A DNA stretch of 28,545 nt from Pseudomonadota bacterium (GCA_023391335.1 JAEWBG010000006.1:1-28545), one strand, 5' to 3'; numbered from the stretch's first letter, positions 15,139-22,614 are shown. Numbers and translations: made by a program. The notes: generated from the letters alone by a model not told the origin.

Positions 15139-15780
15139 ATGAACGGAAAATTCATCACGATCGAGGGCGGGGAGGGCGTCGGTAAGTCGACGCAGATTTC
15201 CGCATTGCGTGATTTTCTCGTGGAACGCGGCTATTCCGTAGTCGTGACACGCGAGCCAGGCGGTACCCGCCGAGCGGAGCGCATTCGAGAATTGCTGTTA
15301 GAAACGACCGACGAAGCGATGCCGCCGGTATGCGAACTGCTGCTCATGTTTGCAGCGCGTTCGACTCATATCGAAAACGTGATTCGCCCGGCACTGCAGC
15401 GTGGCATTTGGGTCATTTGCGATCGCTTTACCGATGCGACCTATGCGTATCAGGGCGGTGGGCGCGGCATGCAGTTCGAAAAGATCGAAGTTCTTGAGCA
15501 TTGGGTGCAGGAAGACCTGCGTCCGGATTTGACGCTCTTGCTCGACGCTCCGGTGGAAGTCGGCGAGCAACGCGCATCGGCTAGAAACGAGCAACGCGGC
15601 ATCACCGATCGCTTCGAACACGAGCAGCGCAGTTTCTTTGAGCGCGTGCGGTCAGCGTATCTGGCGCGAGCCGCGAACGATCCACATCGCTTCGCAGTGA
15701 TCGATGCCAGCGTCGAACTTGACGCAGTAGCGGCATCGATTCGATCCGCTGTCGAGCGGCTCATTTCCAATGCGCAGTAA
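15139..15780 (+). CDS. tmk: Thymidylate kinase
   Basis: dTMP kinase, 213 residues, makes dTDP for DNA synthesis. P-loop GGEGVGKST at 10-18, TREPGGT at 37-43, the DR motif in WVICDRFTDATYAYQGGGRG (Asp95, Arg96), and a LID region with ITDRFEHEQRSFFERVRSAYL. The start MNGKFITIEGGEG is where the family normally starts. There is no recognisable Shine-Dalgarno, because the bases before the ATG belong to the 7-base repeat array. Translation initiation on this essential gene must therefore use the repeat sequence itself, a leaderless transcript or coupling. Confidence 0.97.
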   Translation: MNGKFITIEGGEGVGKSTQISALRDFLVERGYSVVVTREPGGTRRAERIRELLLETTDEAMPPVCELLLMFAARSTHIENVIRPALQRGIWVICDRFTDATYAYQGGGRGMQFEKIEVLEHWVQEDLRPDLTLLLDAPVEVGEQRASARNEQRGITDRFEHEQRSFFERVRSAYLARAANDPHRFAVIDASVELDAVAASIRSAVERLISNAQ

Positions 15781-15795
15781 GCGCGGGATTTACAG

Positions 15796-16866
15796 GTGGC
15801 ACAGAGCGATCCTCCCATTTCGTTGATGCAGAGTGTCAAGCCCGAGGCGCTGCCCTGGCATGCATCTGCCGTCGCGCACTTGCGGCGCAGTTGGAGCGCT
15901 CAACGCGTGCCGCATGCTTTGCTCATTCAAGGCGCAAACGGTATCGGCAAACGCAACTTGGCAGCGTGGTTGAGTGCTGCGCTGCTGTGCGAATCCAAGA
16001 CCGAGAATACGTTGGATCGTTGCGGCAACTGCACGAGTTGCAAATTGATCGCCGCAGGCTCGCACCCGGATCTGAATTGGGTGGTGCCCGAAGAGGATAA
16101 GCAGCAAGTCTCGATCGACCAGCTGCGCGAAGCTTGCGATCGGCTCACCCGCACGAGTTTCCGGCAGGGCTACAAGATCGCGATCATCGATCCGGCGCAT
16201 CAAATGACCCCCGGCGCGGCGAATAGTCTGCTCAAGACGCTCGAGGAGCCTTCACGAGATAGCTTACTGATCTTGTTGACGTCACGACCCAGCGCCTTGC
16301 TTGCGACGATCCGCAGCCGATGCCAGCGCGTCAGCGTCGCCGGGCCGACGGCGCAGGAGGCGATCGAGTGGCTTGCGGCTCAAACTGGCAAGCAGGTGTC
16401 CGAGCAGCTGCTCGCATTCGCTGGTCAAGCGCCGTTGCGAGCGCTTGCGTACGCGGACGGGCGTTTCGATGCGCTCGATGAATCGATGTCGAAGTCGCTC
16501 GGCGCCTTGCTATCGAAACGCACCGATGTGACGCAAGTCGCAGCAGAGTGGGCCAAAGATGAGCTGGACGACAGGCTGATTTGGCTCGATCTGTGGCTCA
16601 ACTCATGGGCTCGGCAGGCACTTGGCGGAACTGCCGATCAATTCACGTTCCCCACACCGACTGCACACTTGCCAAGCCCGCCGTGCACGTTGAACATAAG
16701 CGGCGTTTACTCGATGGTGGATCGCGCCCGCGCGCTACGGGTTCAATTGTCCCGAACGGCGCTGCAGCGTGAGTTGGCGGTCGAATCGTGGCTGATCGCC
16801 TTGCTCGATGTCTTGACGCCTCGAGCGGCGTCCACACCACGTGGCCTAATGAAATCGAATCGATGA
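15796..16866 (+). CDS. holB: DNA polymerase III subunit delta-prime
   Basis: HolB, 356 residues, part of the clamp loader that places the beta sliding clamp on primed DNA. AAA+ fold with a degenerate P-loop GANGIGKR at 46-53, as delta-prime does not hydrolyse ATP. The zinc module uses Cys65, Cys76, Cys79 and Cys82. HQMTPGAANSLLKTLEEPS and the sensor region TIRSRCQRV are typical. The start taken is GTG at 15796, sixteen bases after tmk; ATG at 15826 is an alternative and neither has a strong Shine-Dalgarno. It is followed 19 bases later by pilZ. Confidence 0.93.
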   Translation: MAQSDPPISLMQSVKPEALPWHASAVAHLRRSWSAQRVPHALLIQGANGIGKRNLAAWLSAALLCESKTENTLDRCGNCTSCKLIAAGSHPDLNWVVPEEDKQQVSIDQLREACDRLTRTSFRQGYKIAIIDPAHQMTPGAANSLLKTLEEPSRDSLLILLTSRPSALLATIRSRCQRVSVAGPTAQEAIEWLAAQTGKQVSEQLLAFAGQAPLRALAYADGRFDALDESMSKSLGALLSKRTDVTQVAAEWAKDELDDRLIWLDLWLNSWARQALGGTADQFTFPTPTAHLPSPPCTLNISGVYSMVDRARALRVQLSRTALQRELAVESWLIALLDVLTPRAASTPRGLMKSNR

Positions 16867-16885
16867 GATCGAATCGGACCCACGC

Positions 16886-17239
16886 ATGATGCGTCAGCCC
16901 AGCAGCAAGCCCGGCTTGCTGACTCTTACAATCAAAGACAAAAGCGCGCTTTACTTGGCGTATATGCCATTTGTAAAGAACGGTGGGTTGTTCATTCCCA
17001 CGAACAGCAATTATCGCTTGGGCGATGAAGTGTTCATGCTGCTGAATCTCATGGGCGAAGACGAAAAGCTTCCAGTCGCCGGCCGTGTGATTTGGATGAC
17101 ACCGAAGGGCGCACAGGGCAAGAGAACTGCAGGCATTGGCGTGCAGTTCAGCGAGCAGGACCGCGGCAACACGCAGCGCAAAATCGAGAGCTATCTGGCC
17201 GGTGCGCTGGGCGGCGACAAGCCGACCCACACGATGTAA
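16886..17239 (+). CDS. pilZ: Type IV pilus assembly protein PilZ
   Basis: PilZ, 117 residues, the founding member of the PilZ domain family and needed for type IV pilus assembly. The order holB-pilZ and the text LTLTIKDKSALYLAYMPFVKNGGLFIPT, YRLGDEVFMLLNLM and GRVIWMTPKG...TAGIGVQF are characteristic. The N-terminal RxxxR motif that binds cyclic di-GMP is missing, as in other true PilZ orthologs, so it probably works through protein contacts. Two ATG codons stand in tandem at 16886 and 16889. It is the last gene of the fab-pab-tmk-holB block. Confidence 0.93.
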   Translation: MMRQPSSKPGLLTLTIKDKSALYLAYMPFVKNGGLFIPTNSNYRLGDEVFMLLNLMGEDEKLPVAGRVIWMTPKGAQGKRTAGIGVQFSEQDRGNTQRKIESYLAGALGGDKPTHTM

Positions 17240-17277
17240 CGCTTCAGCGTTCGTAACTCGTCAATCTCAGAGTTTTT
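17238..17277 (+). terminator. Weak terminator-like fold after pilZ
   Basis: AACGC-TTCA-GCGTT (17238-17251) begins within the pilZ stop codon. AACTC (17255-17259) pairs with GAGTT (17270-17274), followed directly by TTT. Stems are short and the second loop is ten bases, so this is only a moderate candidate for ending the fab-pilZ transcript. Confidence 0.4.
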
Positions 17278-17283
17278 CCTGAC

Positions 17284-17305
17284 GCACATCCGATCTTGGA
17301 TGTGC
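17284..17305 (+). promoter_or_regulatory. Perfect 8-bp hairpin in the leader of the cNMP-rhodanese gene
   Basis: GCACATCC (17284-17291) and GGATGTGC (17298-17305) form a perfect stem with a 6-base loop, 38 bases before the ATG at 17344. No T-run follows it on either strand. It could be an operator for a dimeric regulator or a leader hairpin. Confidence 0.45.
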
Positions 17306-17343
17306 ACAATGCGCGTCCTTCGTGCATTTTCCTTCGACGTTCG

Positions 17344-18405
17344 ATGAACCCCAAGCCGCTGCAACCCGGATTGTTGCGATCCTTTTCCCCGCTGGATGGC
17401 CTGAAGTCCGAAAACCTGCATTCGCTCGCGCGCAAAGCCGTGCTGCGCGATCTCCCCATGGGCCGGCTCCTGTTCAAAGAAGGCGAGGCCGACAAGCGCA
17501 CGTACTTCCTCGTTAGCGGCACAGTCGAATTGTTGCAGAACGGCCGCTCGACGCTGGTGATCCGCGGCGGTTCGCCTGAAGCGCGCAATCCTATCGCGCC
17601 CATGAATCCGCGCCGTTGTAGCTGCCGCGTCGTTTCCAATCGCGCGGAATACGTCGCCATGGACAGCGAGATGCTCGATGTGATGCTTACGTGGGACCAG
17701 ACCGGAACCTACGAGGTCAACGAACTGCTCGGCGTCAAAGACGAGAAGCCGGCTGGAGACGATTGGATGATGACGTTGCTGCAAACGCGCGCTTTCCATC
17801 GCGTGCCACCGGCAAATCTTCAAGCTATCTTCATGCGCATGCAGCGCATCGAGCGCAAGGCAGGCGAGCAAGTCATCAAACAAGGCGATGACGGCGACTA
17901 TTTTTACGTCGTCGTGAAAGGCCAATGTGTTGTAACGAGGGAAACACCGCTGAATCGCGAAGGCATCAAATTGGCTGAGCTTGGTGTGGGTGACACCTTC
18001 GGCGAAGAAGCATTGATCTCAGAGGCAAAACGCAATGCAACGGTTTCGATGCTCACCGATGGCGTGCTGATGCGCCTAGGAAAGCAAGACTTCCGCTCAC
18101 TCTTGAACGAGCCGATGATCGACTGGGTCGACCTCGCGCAAGCCGAACGCATCATCGCGCAAGGTGGAGAGTGGCTCGATGTTCGCTTGCCGAGCGAGTT
18201 CGAGCAGCATCACTTGCCGAATGCAGCGAACATTCCGCTGTATTTCATTCGCCTGAAACTGAAGATACTCGATCGCAATAAGCACTATGTCGTCTATTGC
18301 GACACCGGCCGCCGCAGCTCTGCCGGTGCGTACATCCTCGCGGAACGCGGGTTCAATGCGTCAGTGCTGAAGGGTGGTATTGCACGCCTCAATGCACCGC
18401 ACTGA
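17344..18405 (+). CDS. Protein with two cyclic-nucleotide-type domains and a C-terminal rhodanese domain
   Basis: 353 residues from the ATG at 17344. Residues about 10-125 form a degenerate cNMP-binding-like domain (FKEGEADKRTYFLVSGTVELL), with no clear ligand motif. Residues about 145-260 form a better one: IKQGDDGDYFYVVVKGQCVV, then the phosphate-binding cassette FGEEALISEAKRNATV at 219-234 with Glu221 and Arg230. From 270 on is a rhodanese domain (GGEWLDVRLPSEFEQHHLPNAANIPL) with the active-site Cys319 in YCDTGRRSSAGAYILAERGF. No DNA-binding helix-turn-helix is visible, so it is not a CRP-type repressor. A sensor that ties a nucleotide signal to sulfur or redox chemistry is plausible but unproven. 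I see no Shine-Dalgarno. Confidence 0.85.
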   Translation: MNPKPLQPGLLRSFSPLDGLKSENLHSLARKAVLRDLPMGRLLFKEGEADKRTYFLVSGTVELLQNGRSTLVIRGGSPEARNPIAPMNPRRCSCRVVSNRAEYVAMDSEMLDVMLTWDQTGTYEVNELLGVKDEKPAGDDWMMTLLQTRAFHRVPPANLQAIFMRMQRIERKAGEQVIKQGDDGDYFYVVVKGQCVVTRETPLNREGIKLAELGVGDTFGEEALISEAKRNATVSMLTDGVLMRLGKQDFRSLLNEPMIDWVDLAQAERIIAQGGEWLDVRLPSEFEQHHLPNAANIPLYFIRLKLKILDRNKHYVVYCDTGRRSSAGAYILAERGFNASVLKGGIARLNAPH

Positions 18406-18415
18406 GGCAGCGATG

Positions 18416-18570
18416 GAGTGATGAGGTGATGGGGTGAAAGAGCGGATCGATTGGATTTGGGCTAAGGCGTTCGCTCCACTTTGAGCTCGCGATGTGCGGG
18501 AGGTGCTACGCAGCATCGTAGAGGTGCGCACTTCACGCGCGCAGCGCACTCACCTCATCACATCATCACG
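18416..18570. repeat. Inverted arrays of 8-base units between convergent genes
   Basis: The left arm (18418-18437) reads as units GTGATGAG, GTGATGGG, GTGA. The right arm on the other strand (18569-18550) reads GTGATGAT, GTGATGAG, GTGA. They match at 18 of 20 positions, one of the differences being a G-T pair. The 112-base spacer carries no ORF I would support. It fills the gap between the cNMP-rhodanese gene and fadJ, which converge here, and a transcript from either side could end in this long hairpin. Confidence 0.7.
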
Positions 18571-18572
18571 TC

Positions 18573-20612
18573 CTATCTCAGCAACTGCCACCCAGCGTCC
18601 GGCGCAAAGCGCTCCCCATACACCTGTCTGAGTTCTTCTAAGCGAGCCACGATCGCATCCACGCCGCGGGTGCGCGCATATTGAATCGGGCCGCCGCGGA
18701 ACGGCGCAAAGCCGGTGCCGAAGATGATCCCGGCATCGACCAAATCCGCATCATCGACCACATTCTCGCGTAGTACGGCAATGGCTTCGTTGATCATCGG
18801 CAGGATCAAGCGGTCTTCCAAATCGAGCGGGGTTTGGCCTTCACCGATCGGCGGCTTCTGCGGCTTGTCGTTGCGCCATTCATAGAAGCCTTGGCCGGTC
18901 TTCTTGCCGAACTTCTTTTGCTGGAATCGTGTGGAGAGAATCGTCGGCACTTCGGTACCGGCTTGGAAGAACACCTTGCCGACACTCATGATCACATCGA
19001 GCCCGACGACATCCGCAAGCTCGATCGGCCCCATCGGCATGCCGAACTCTTCTGCCGCGCGATCGATTACCGGAAGTGGAACGCCTTCCTCAGCAGCGCG
19101 AATTGCCTCATTCAAGTAAGGCATCAACACACGATTGACCAAGAATCCCGGCGCGCTGCGGCAGGGCACTGCGAGCTTGTCGATCTGACGGGCGAAACTC
19201 AGGCCTGCCTGCACCATTTGCGGATCGCTGTTTTCCGCACGGATGACTTCCAGTAATGGCATGCGTGCGACCGGATTGAAAAAGTGCAGACCGATGAGGC
19301 GTGCAGGCTGCGCGAGCTTTTCGGCTAGTTGTTCGAGCACGATGCTCGAAGTATTCGTTGCGAGCACTGCATCGGGTTTCATCTTCGGCTCTAAGCGCGA
19401 ATACAACTCACGCTTCGCATCCAGGTTTTCGAAGATGGCCTCGATCACGACATCAGCCTGAGCCACACCATTGCCTTCAACGTCCGCTGACAACCGTGAC
19501 AGCGCGGTCTGCGCCTTGCTGGGCGCCTCCGCATAACGCTTATTGAAGAACGCGCGAGCTCGCTCGAACGCGGGTGCAATGAATTCAGGACCGCGATCTT
19601 GCAGCGTGACGGTGAGTCCGCGTGCGGCGCACCACGTCGCAATGTCGCCGCCCATAACACCGGCTCCAACGACATGGACGTGCTTCGCTGGCCGAGCCGC
19701 GTTCTTGCCGATGGACTTCAGGCGTTCGTTCAAGAAGAACACGCGCACCAAGTTGCGCGATGTCGACGTGCAGAGCAACTCGGACATCGAGCGCGCTTCG
19801 GCGTCCATCGCCTTGTCGCCCTTGCCGCCGTAACGCTGCCACAACTCGATCAAGGCGTAGGGCGCCGGGTAGTGGGCGGGACGCACTTTGCGTGCCACTT
19901 GCGTACGCATTTGCCCAGCCACGATCGAGCGCACGCCGGGCAGATTTAGCAGCCGTTCCTTCAGTCCCAAACTATGTTTCGGTGGAGGGTTGATTGCGAC
20001 TTGGCGTGCGGTCGGGAGCAGCTCCGCTGCAGAAACCAGCCGGTCGACGAGGTGCAACTTCGCGGCTTGCTTCGGCCGGATGTTCTTGCCCGTTAGCATC
20101 AGGTCCATTGCTGCGAGCGGCCCGGCAAGGTGAATGGAGCGCACCGTGCCGCCGAATCCAGGATGCAGGCCGAGTTGCACCTCGGGGAATCCGAGCACGA
20201 TGCTGTCGTCATCGACGATGACTCGATAGTCGCACGCGAGTGCAAGCTCGAAACCGCCGCCGAGCGCAAAGCCATTGATCGCAGCAACGGTTGGGCACTT
20301 GAGCGCGGCGAGTCGGTCCAGCACCCGTTGGCCTTTGCGAATCATCTCGAATGCCTGCTGTGGCGTTTGCAGCGTCACGAACTCTTTGATGTCCGCTCCG
20401 GCGATGAATCCCCGCTTCGAGGACGTAAGGATCAAGCCTTTGGGCGTCGTGCGCTCCAACGAGGACACCGCGGCTTCAAGTTCTTCCATGACGCCTTGCG
20501 ACAAACTGTTGACCGAGCTTTCCGCCTTATCGATGGATAAGGTTGCGATTCCGTCCGCATCAGTCTGCAGTAGCCAATGCTTGAATCCACCTGCGTTCGC
20601 CTGTGCTTGCAT
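18573..20612 (-). CDS. fadJ: Bifunctional enoyl-CoA hydratase / 3-hydroxyacyl-CoA dehydrogenase (FadJ-type)
   Basis: Multifunctional beta-oxidation enzyme, 679 residues. The N-terminal crotonase domain has GADIKE (72-77, oxyanion region), GGGFELALACDYR with Glu122 and GFPEVQLGLHPGFGG with Glu144, the two catalytic glutamates. The dehydrogenase domain starts with GAGVMGG at 316-322 for NAD and has the catalytic histidine in GLHFFNPVARMPLLEVI (His443). GFLVNRVLMPYLNEA and GQGFYEW follow. Length is close to E. coli FadJ (714). The ATG at 20612 has GGAG five bases upstream, better than the in-frame TTG at 20633. No thiolase partner is adjacent. It follows the EEP gene by 35 bases on the same strand, probably co-transcribed. 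Confidence 0.92.
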   Translation of the reverse strand: MQAQANAGGFKHWLLQTDADGIATLSIDKAESSVNSLSQGVMEELEAAVSSLERTTPKGLILTSSKRGFIAGADIKEFVTLQTPQQAFEMIRKGQRVLDRLAALKCPTVAAINGFALGGGFELALACDYRVIVDDDSIVLGFPEVQLGLHPGFGGTVRSIHLAGPLAAMDLMLTGKNIRPKQAAKLHLVDRLVSAAELLPTARQVAINPPPKHSLGLKERLLNLPGVRSIVAGQMRTQVARKVRPAHYPAPYALIELWQRYGGKGDKAMDAEARSMSELLCTSTSRNLVRVFFLNERLKSIGKNAARPAKHVHVVGAGVMGGDIATWCAARGLTVTLQDRGPEFIAPAFERARAFFNKRYAEAPSKAQTALSRLSADVEGNGVAQADVVIEAIFENLDAKRELYSRLEPKMKPDAVLATNTSSIVLEQLAEKLAQPARLIGLHFFNPVARMPLLEVIRAENSDPQMVQAGLSFARQIDKLAVPCRSAPGFLVNRVLMPYLNEAIRAAEEGVPLPVIDRAAEEFGMPMGPIELADVVGLDVIMSVGKVFFQAGTEVPTILSTRFQQKKFGKKTGQGFYEWRNDKPQKPPIGEGQTPLDLEDRLILPMINEAIAVLRENVVDDADLVDAGIIFGTGFAPFRGGPIQYARTRGVDAIVARLEELRQVYGERFAPDAGWQLLR

Positions 20613-20647
20613 GAAGACTCCGTCGCTTCCCAACTGGCGCGGTCCGA

Positions 20648-21394
20648 TCAGGAGCGCGCACCTCGAACATTAAAGTCGCAGACGAGCGGTCGATGATCCG
20701 AGAATCGCACATCCGGAACGTCGAAGTGCGTGATCTCGATGCCGCTCGAGTACAAAATGAAATCCAATTCTTTGCGCGGCGTACGGCTGGGGTACGACGG
20801 CAGGCCTAAGCGATTGGCGCTCTTCAATCCCGATGCTTCCATGAACAGATAAATCTCGTGGTCGCCCCAAAAGGTGTTGAAGTCTCCGCCAATAATTACC
20901 GGTTTGCGAGAGCGCTTCACCAGTTCGTGAAGATGGCGCAGTTGATCGTGCCGGTGGCGGAACTTCAGCGACAAGTGCACGAGGAACACGGCGACGTCTT
21001 CGAGCTCCAGTTCGATGATGAGCTTCTTGATGCCGCTTTCGAAATAGTGGAATCGCTCGCCTTCTACTCGCGGTGCAGCGAGAAACGCATTCGCCTGCTT
21101 GCGCACGATCGGCATCAAATTATTGATCGACGATGCGCCGTACTTGCATTGATAGGTGGAGTAGTGGCCCAGCGAGTCAGCAATCTGTTTGGCTTGATTC
21201 ACGAGCCCCGAGCGAATCGAGCCGGTGTCGATCTCGATGAGACCAACGAGATCCGGATCCAAGCCCTTTAGATACTGTGTGATTCCCTCGAGTACTCGCG
21301 AGTTGCTGCGCAGGTACCCGGCGCCCGGAAGGGGTAGATGGAATGCCGGTCCAAACCCGGTGGCATATCGAATGTTATATAGGACAAATCGCAT
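20648..21394 (-). CDS. Endonuclease/exonuclease/phosphatase (EEP) family protein
   Basis: EEP-fold metal-dependent hydrolase, 248 residues, no signal peptide. The full set of catalytic positions is present: Asn7 in MRFVLYNIRY, Glu54 in GLIEID, His140 in FLVHLSLK, Asp171 and Asn173 in IIGGDFNTF, Asp211 in ELDFILYS and Asp233-His234 in FSDHRPL. It should be an active phosphodiesterase or nuclease, but the family also cuts phospholipids and phosphoinositides, so the substrate is open. ATG 21394 is preferred because MRFVLYNIR is the family's usual beginning; ATG 21430 is possible. It sits upstream of fadJ and divergent to the TIR-like gene. Confidence 0.88.
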   Translation of the reverse strand: MRFVLYNIRYATGFGPAFHLPLPGAGYLRSNSRVLEGITQYLKGLDPDLVGLIEIDTGSIRSGLVNQAKQIADSLGHYSTYQCKYGASSINNLMPIVRKQANAFLAAPRVEGERFHYFESGIKKLIIELELEDVAVFLVHLSLKFRHRHDQLRHLHELVKRSRKPVIIGGDFNTFWGDHEIYLFMEASGLKSANRLGLPSYPSRTPRKELDFILYSSGIEITHFDVPDVRFSDHRPLVCDFNVRGARS

Positions 21395-21450
21395 GGATGA
21401 TCTGGAACACCCGGCAGGGCGGCGCGACATTCTATAGCAGCGCCGTATGT

Positions 21451-21497
21451 GCCGCTGAGCGGCCGGACAGGTCCGCTTGTCGCGGCATACAGCCGCG
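21451..21497. promoter_or_regulatory. Three consecutive palindromes between the EEP and TIR-like genes
   Basis: GCCGCTGAGCGGC (21451-21463), CGGACAGGTCCG (21464-21475) and CGCGGC-ATACA-GCCGCG (21481-21497) are perfect inverted repeats in a row. They lie in the divergent gap, upstream of a TAGAAT (21515-21520) that could be a -10 for the TIR-like gene. Their position suits operators for a shared regulator, though the region is GC-rich and short palindromes are common there. Confidence 0.45.
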
Positions 21498-21559
21498 ATT
21501 TGCGCCGATAGGTTTAGAATTCAACGCGCAGCAACGACGGTTGCGACAGGGGGTAGGCA

Positions 21560-22024
21560 GTGAGCAGCATTTCCCAACAGAATCCCGCCAAGGTGTTCGT
21601 GAGCCACGCTTTCGAACCCTCGGACGACTATTTCCGCGTCTTCGAATACCTGGAAAGCTCGCACAACTTCTACTACCGCAATTGCAGCGATCCGGATCGT
21701 ACGCCGAAGGATCACACCGTCGATGCGATGAAAGACGAATTGCGGCGCCAGATCTCTCTGGCCGAAGTGATCATCGTCCCCTCGAGCCTCTATGCCAAGC
21801 ATCGAGAGCTCATCGACTTTCAGCTCAACTGTGCCAAAGGGCTCGACAAACCCGTAATCGTTCTTGAGACGTTCGGGGTCAAGCAAAAGGTCCCGGTGCA
21901 GCTCGAGGCGCTGGGCGATGAGATCATCGAATGGAACGAGCGCGAAATCGCGGATGCCATCCGCCGCCAGGCACGCCACGAGGAGACGTCGCGCTGGGAC
22001 ACCATCGACTTCAAGCTGGATTAG
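21560..22024 (+). CDS. Stand-alone TIR-like protein (ThsB / MTH538 type)
   Basis: 154 residues, a single flavodoxin-like TIR-type domain. FVSHAF at 13-18, DDYFRVFEYLESSHNFYYRNCS, ELRRQISLAEVIIVPSSLYA and GLDKPVIVLETFG are the blocks I recognise from the MTH538/ThsB branch, which includes the TIR subunits of Thoeris antiphage systems. In that branch the helix after the SLYA block normally carries a Glu (pattern F-E-I/L); here it is LIDFQLNCA with Gln88. No ThsA-type effector is next to it. GTG start with AGGGGG six bases upstream. It could be defence-related or a signalling domain. Confidence 0.75.
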   Translation: MSSISQQNPAKVFVSHAFEPSDDYFRVFEYLESSHNFYYRNCSDPDRTPKDHTVDAMKDELRRQISLAEVIIVPSSLYAKHRELIDFQLNCAKGLDKPVIVLETFGVKQKVPVQLEALGDEIIEWNEREIADAIRRQARHEETSRWDTIDFKLD

Positions 22025-22052
22025 AAGGGTTCGCTGTTCCCGGGGTCACCTA

Positions 22053-22123
22053 GGAACGGGCAACGGGGAACTCGGGACTGGACCACCCCGATCCCCCAGT
22101 CACGAGTCACCAGTCACCAGTAA
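22053..22123. repeat. Inverted arrays of 7-base units after the TIR-like gene
   Basis: Left arm 22053-22081 is GGAACGG, GCAACGG, GGAACTC, GGGACTG plus G. Right arm 22096-22123 is CCAGTCA, CGAGTCA, CCAGTCA, CCAGTAA. The arms keep the same 7-base register and are reverse complements at about 18 of 25 positions, with the inner end best matched. They lie between the convergent TIR-like and small hypothetical genes and may end both transcripts. Confidence 0.65.
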
Positions 22124-22124
22124 G

Positions 22125-22463
22125 CTATTCGTCCCCTACAGCACGCAGCTTCGGCGGCCTCTGGGCGGCGCCTTGACGGGCAACGACGCCGAGCAAATTC
22201 ACGATTCGCGTGGCGATTTTGCTGGCTTCCAGATCGGACATCTTCCGTACCGTCGCTTGGATTGAGGTTTCCCCTCGGAGCGGCTTGACGGAGTGCAAGC
22301 AGGTGCTGATCGACGAAAACTCGTCCCGGACTTCCTTCGGAAGTTCTTCTTCTTCTAACTCGGCTAGATGCAAACGGAAGGCTTCCGCTAGGCGATGCTT
22401 GATCGGTCCTGCCGATGCAAGTACCACGGTTGCGGCAAAAAAGTTCTCCCAGGCGCTGCTCAT
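22125..22463 (-). CDS. Small helical protein of unknown function
   Basis: 112 residues from the ATG at 22463, which has a strong GGGGGAAG five bases upstream; the longer frame to 22544 lacks such support and looks non-coding. The sequence WENFFAATVVLASAGPIKHRLAEAFRLHLAELEEEELPKEVRDEF looks mostly alpha-helical with an acidic middle, and SVKPLRGETSIQATVRKMSDLEASKIATRIVNLLGVVAR is amphipathic. There is no signal peptide or membrane segment. I do not recognise a named family, though I have a faint impression of similar short hypotheticals in xanthomonads. Possibly its own promoter lies at 22615-22643. Confidence 0.7.
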   Translation of the reverse strand: MSSAWENFFAATVVLASAGPIKHRLAEAFRLHLAELEEEELPKEVRDEFSSISTCLHSVKPLRGETSIQATVRKMSDLEASKIATRIVNLLGVVARQGAAQRPPKLRAVGDE

Positions 22464-22614
22464 GCGACTTCCCCCGTACGATGGGTGAGTGGACCGCGCT
22501 TGGCAAAAGATGCGGCAAACATCTCGGGCTGGGCCGCGCGGCATACCAAAGCTGAGAAATTACTTTAAGTTCGCCGGCGGGGTTTCTTGCGTCCGCTCAA
22601 GCGACTAGAGCCGG

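Noticed and set aside
21560..22463. A complete Thoeris system
   Set aside because: Only the TIR-like part is present; no sirtuin- or SLOG-type ThsA is encoded beside it, so a full system cannot be claimed.
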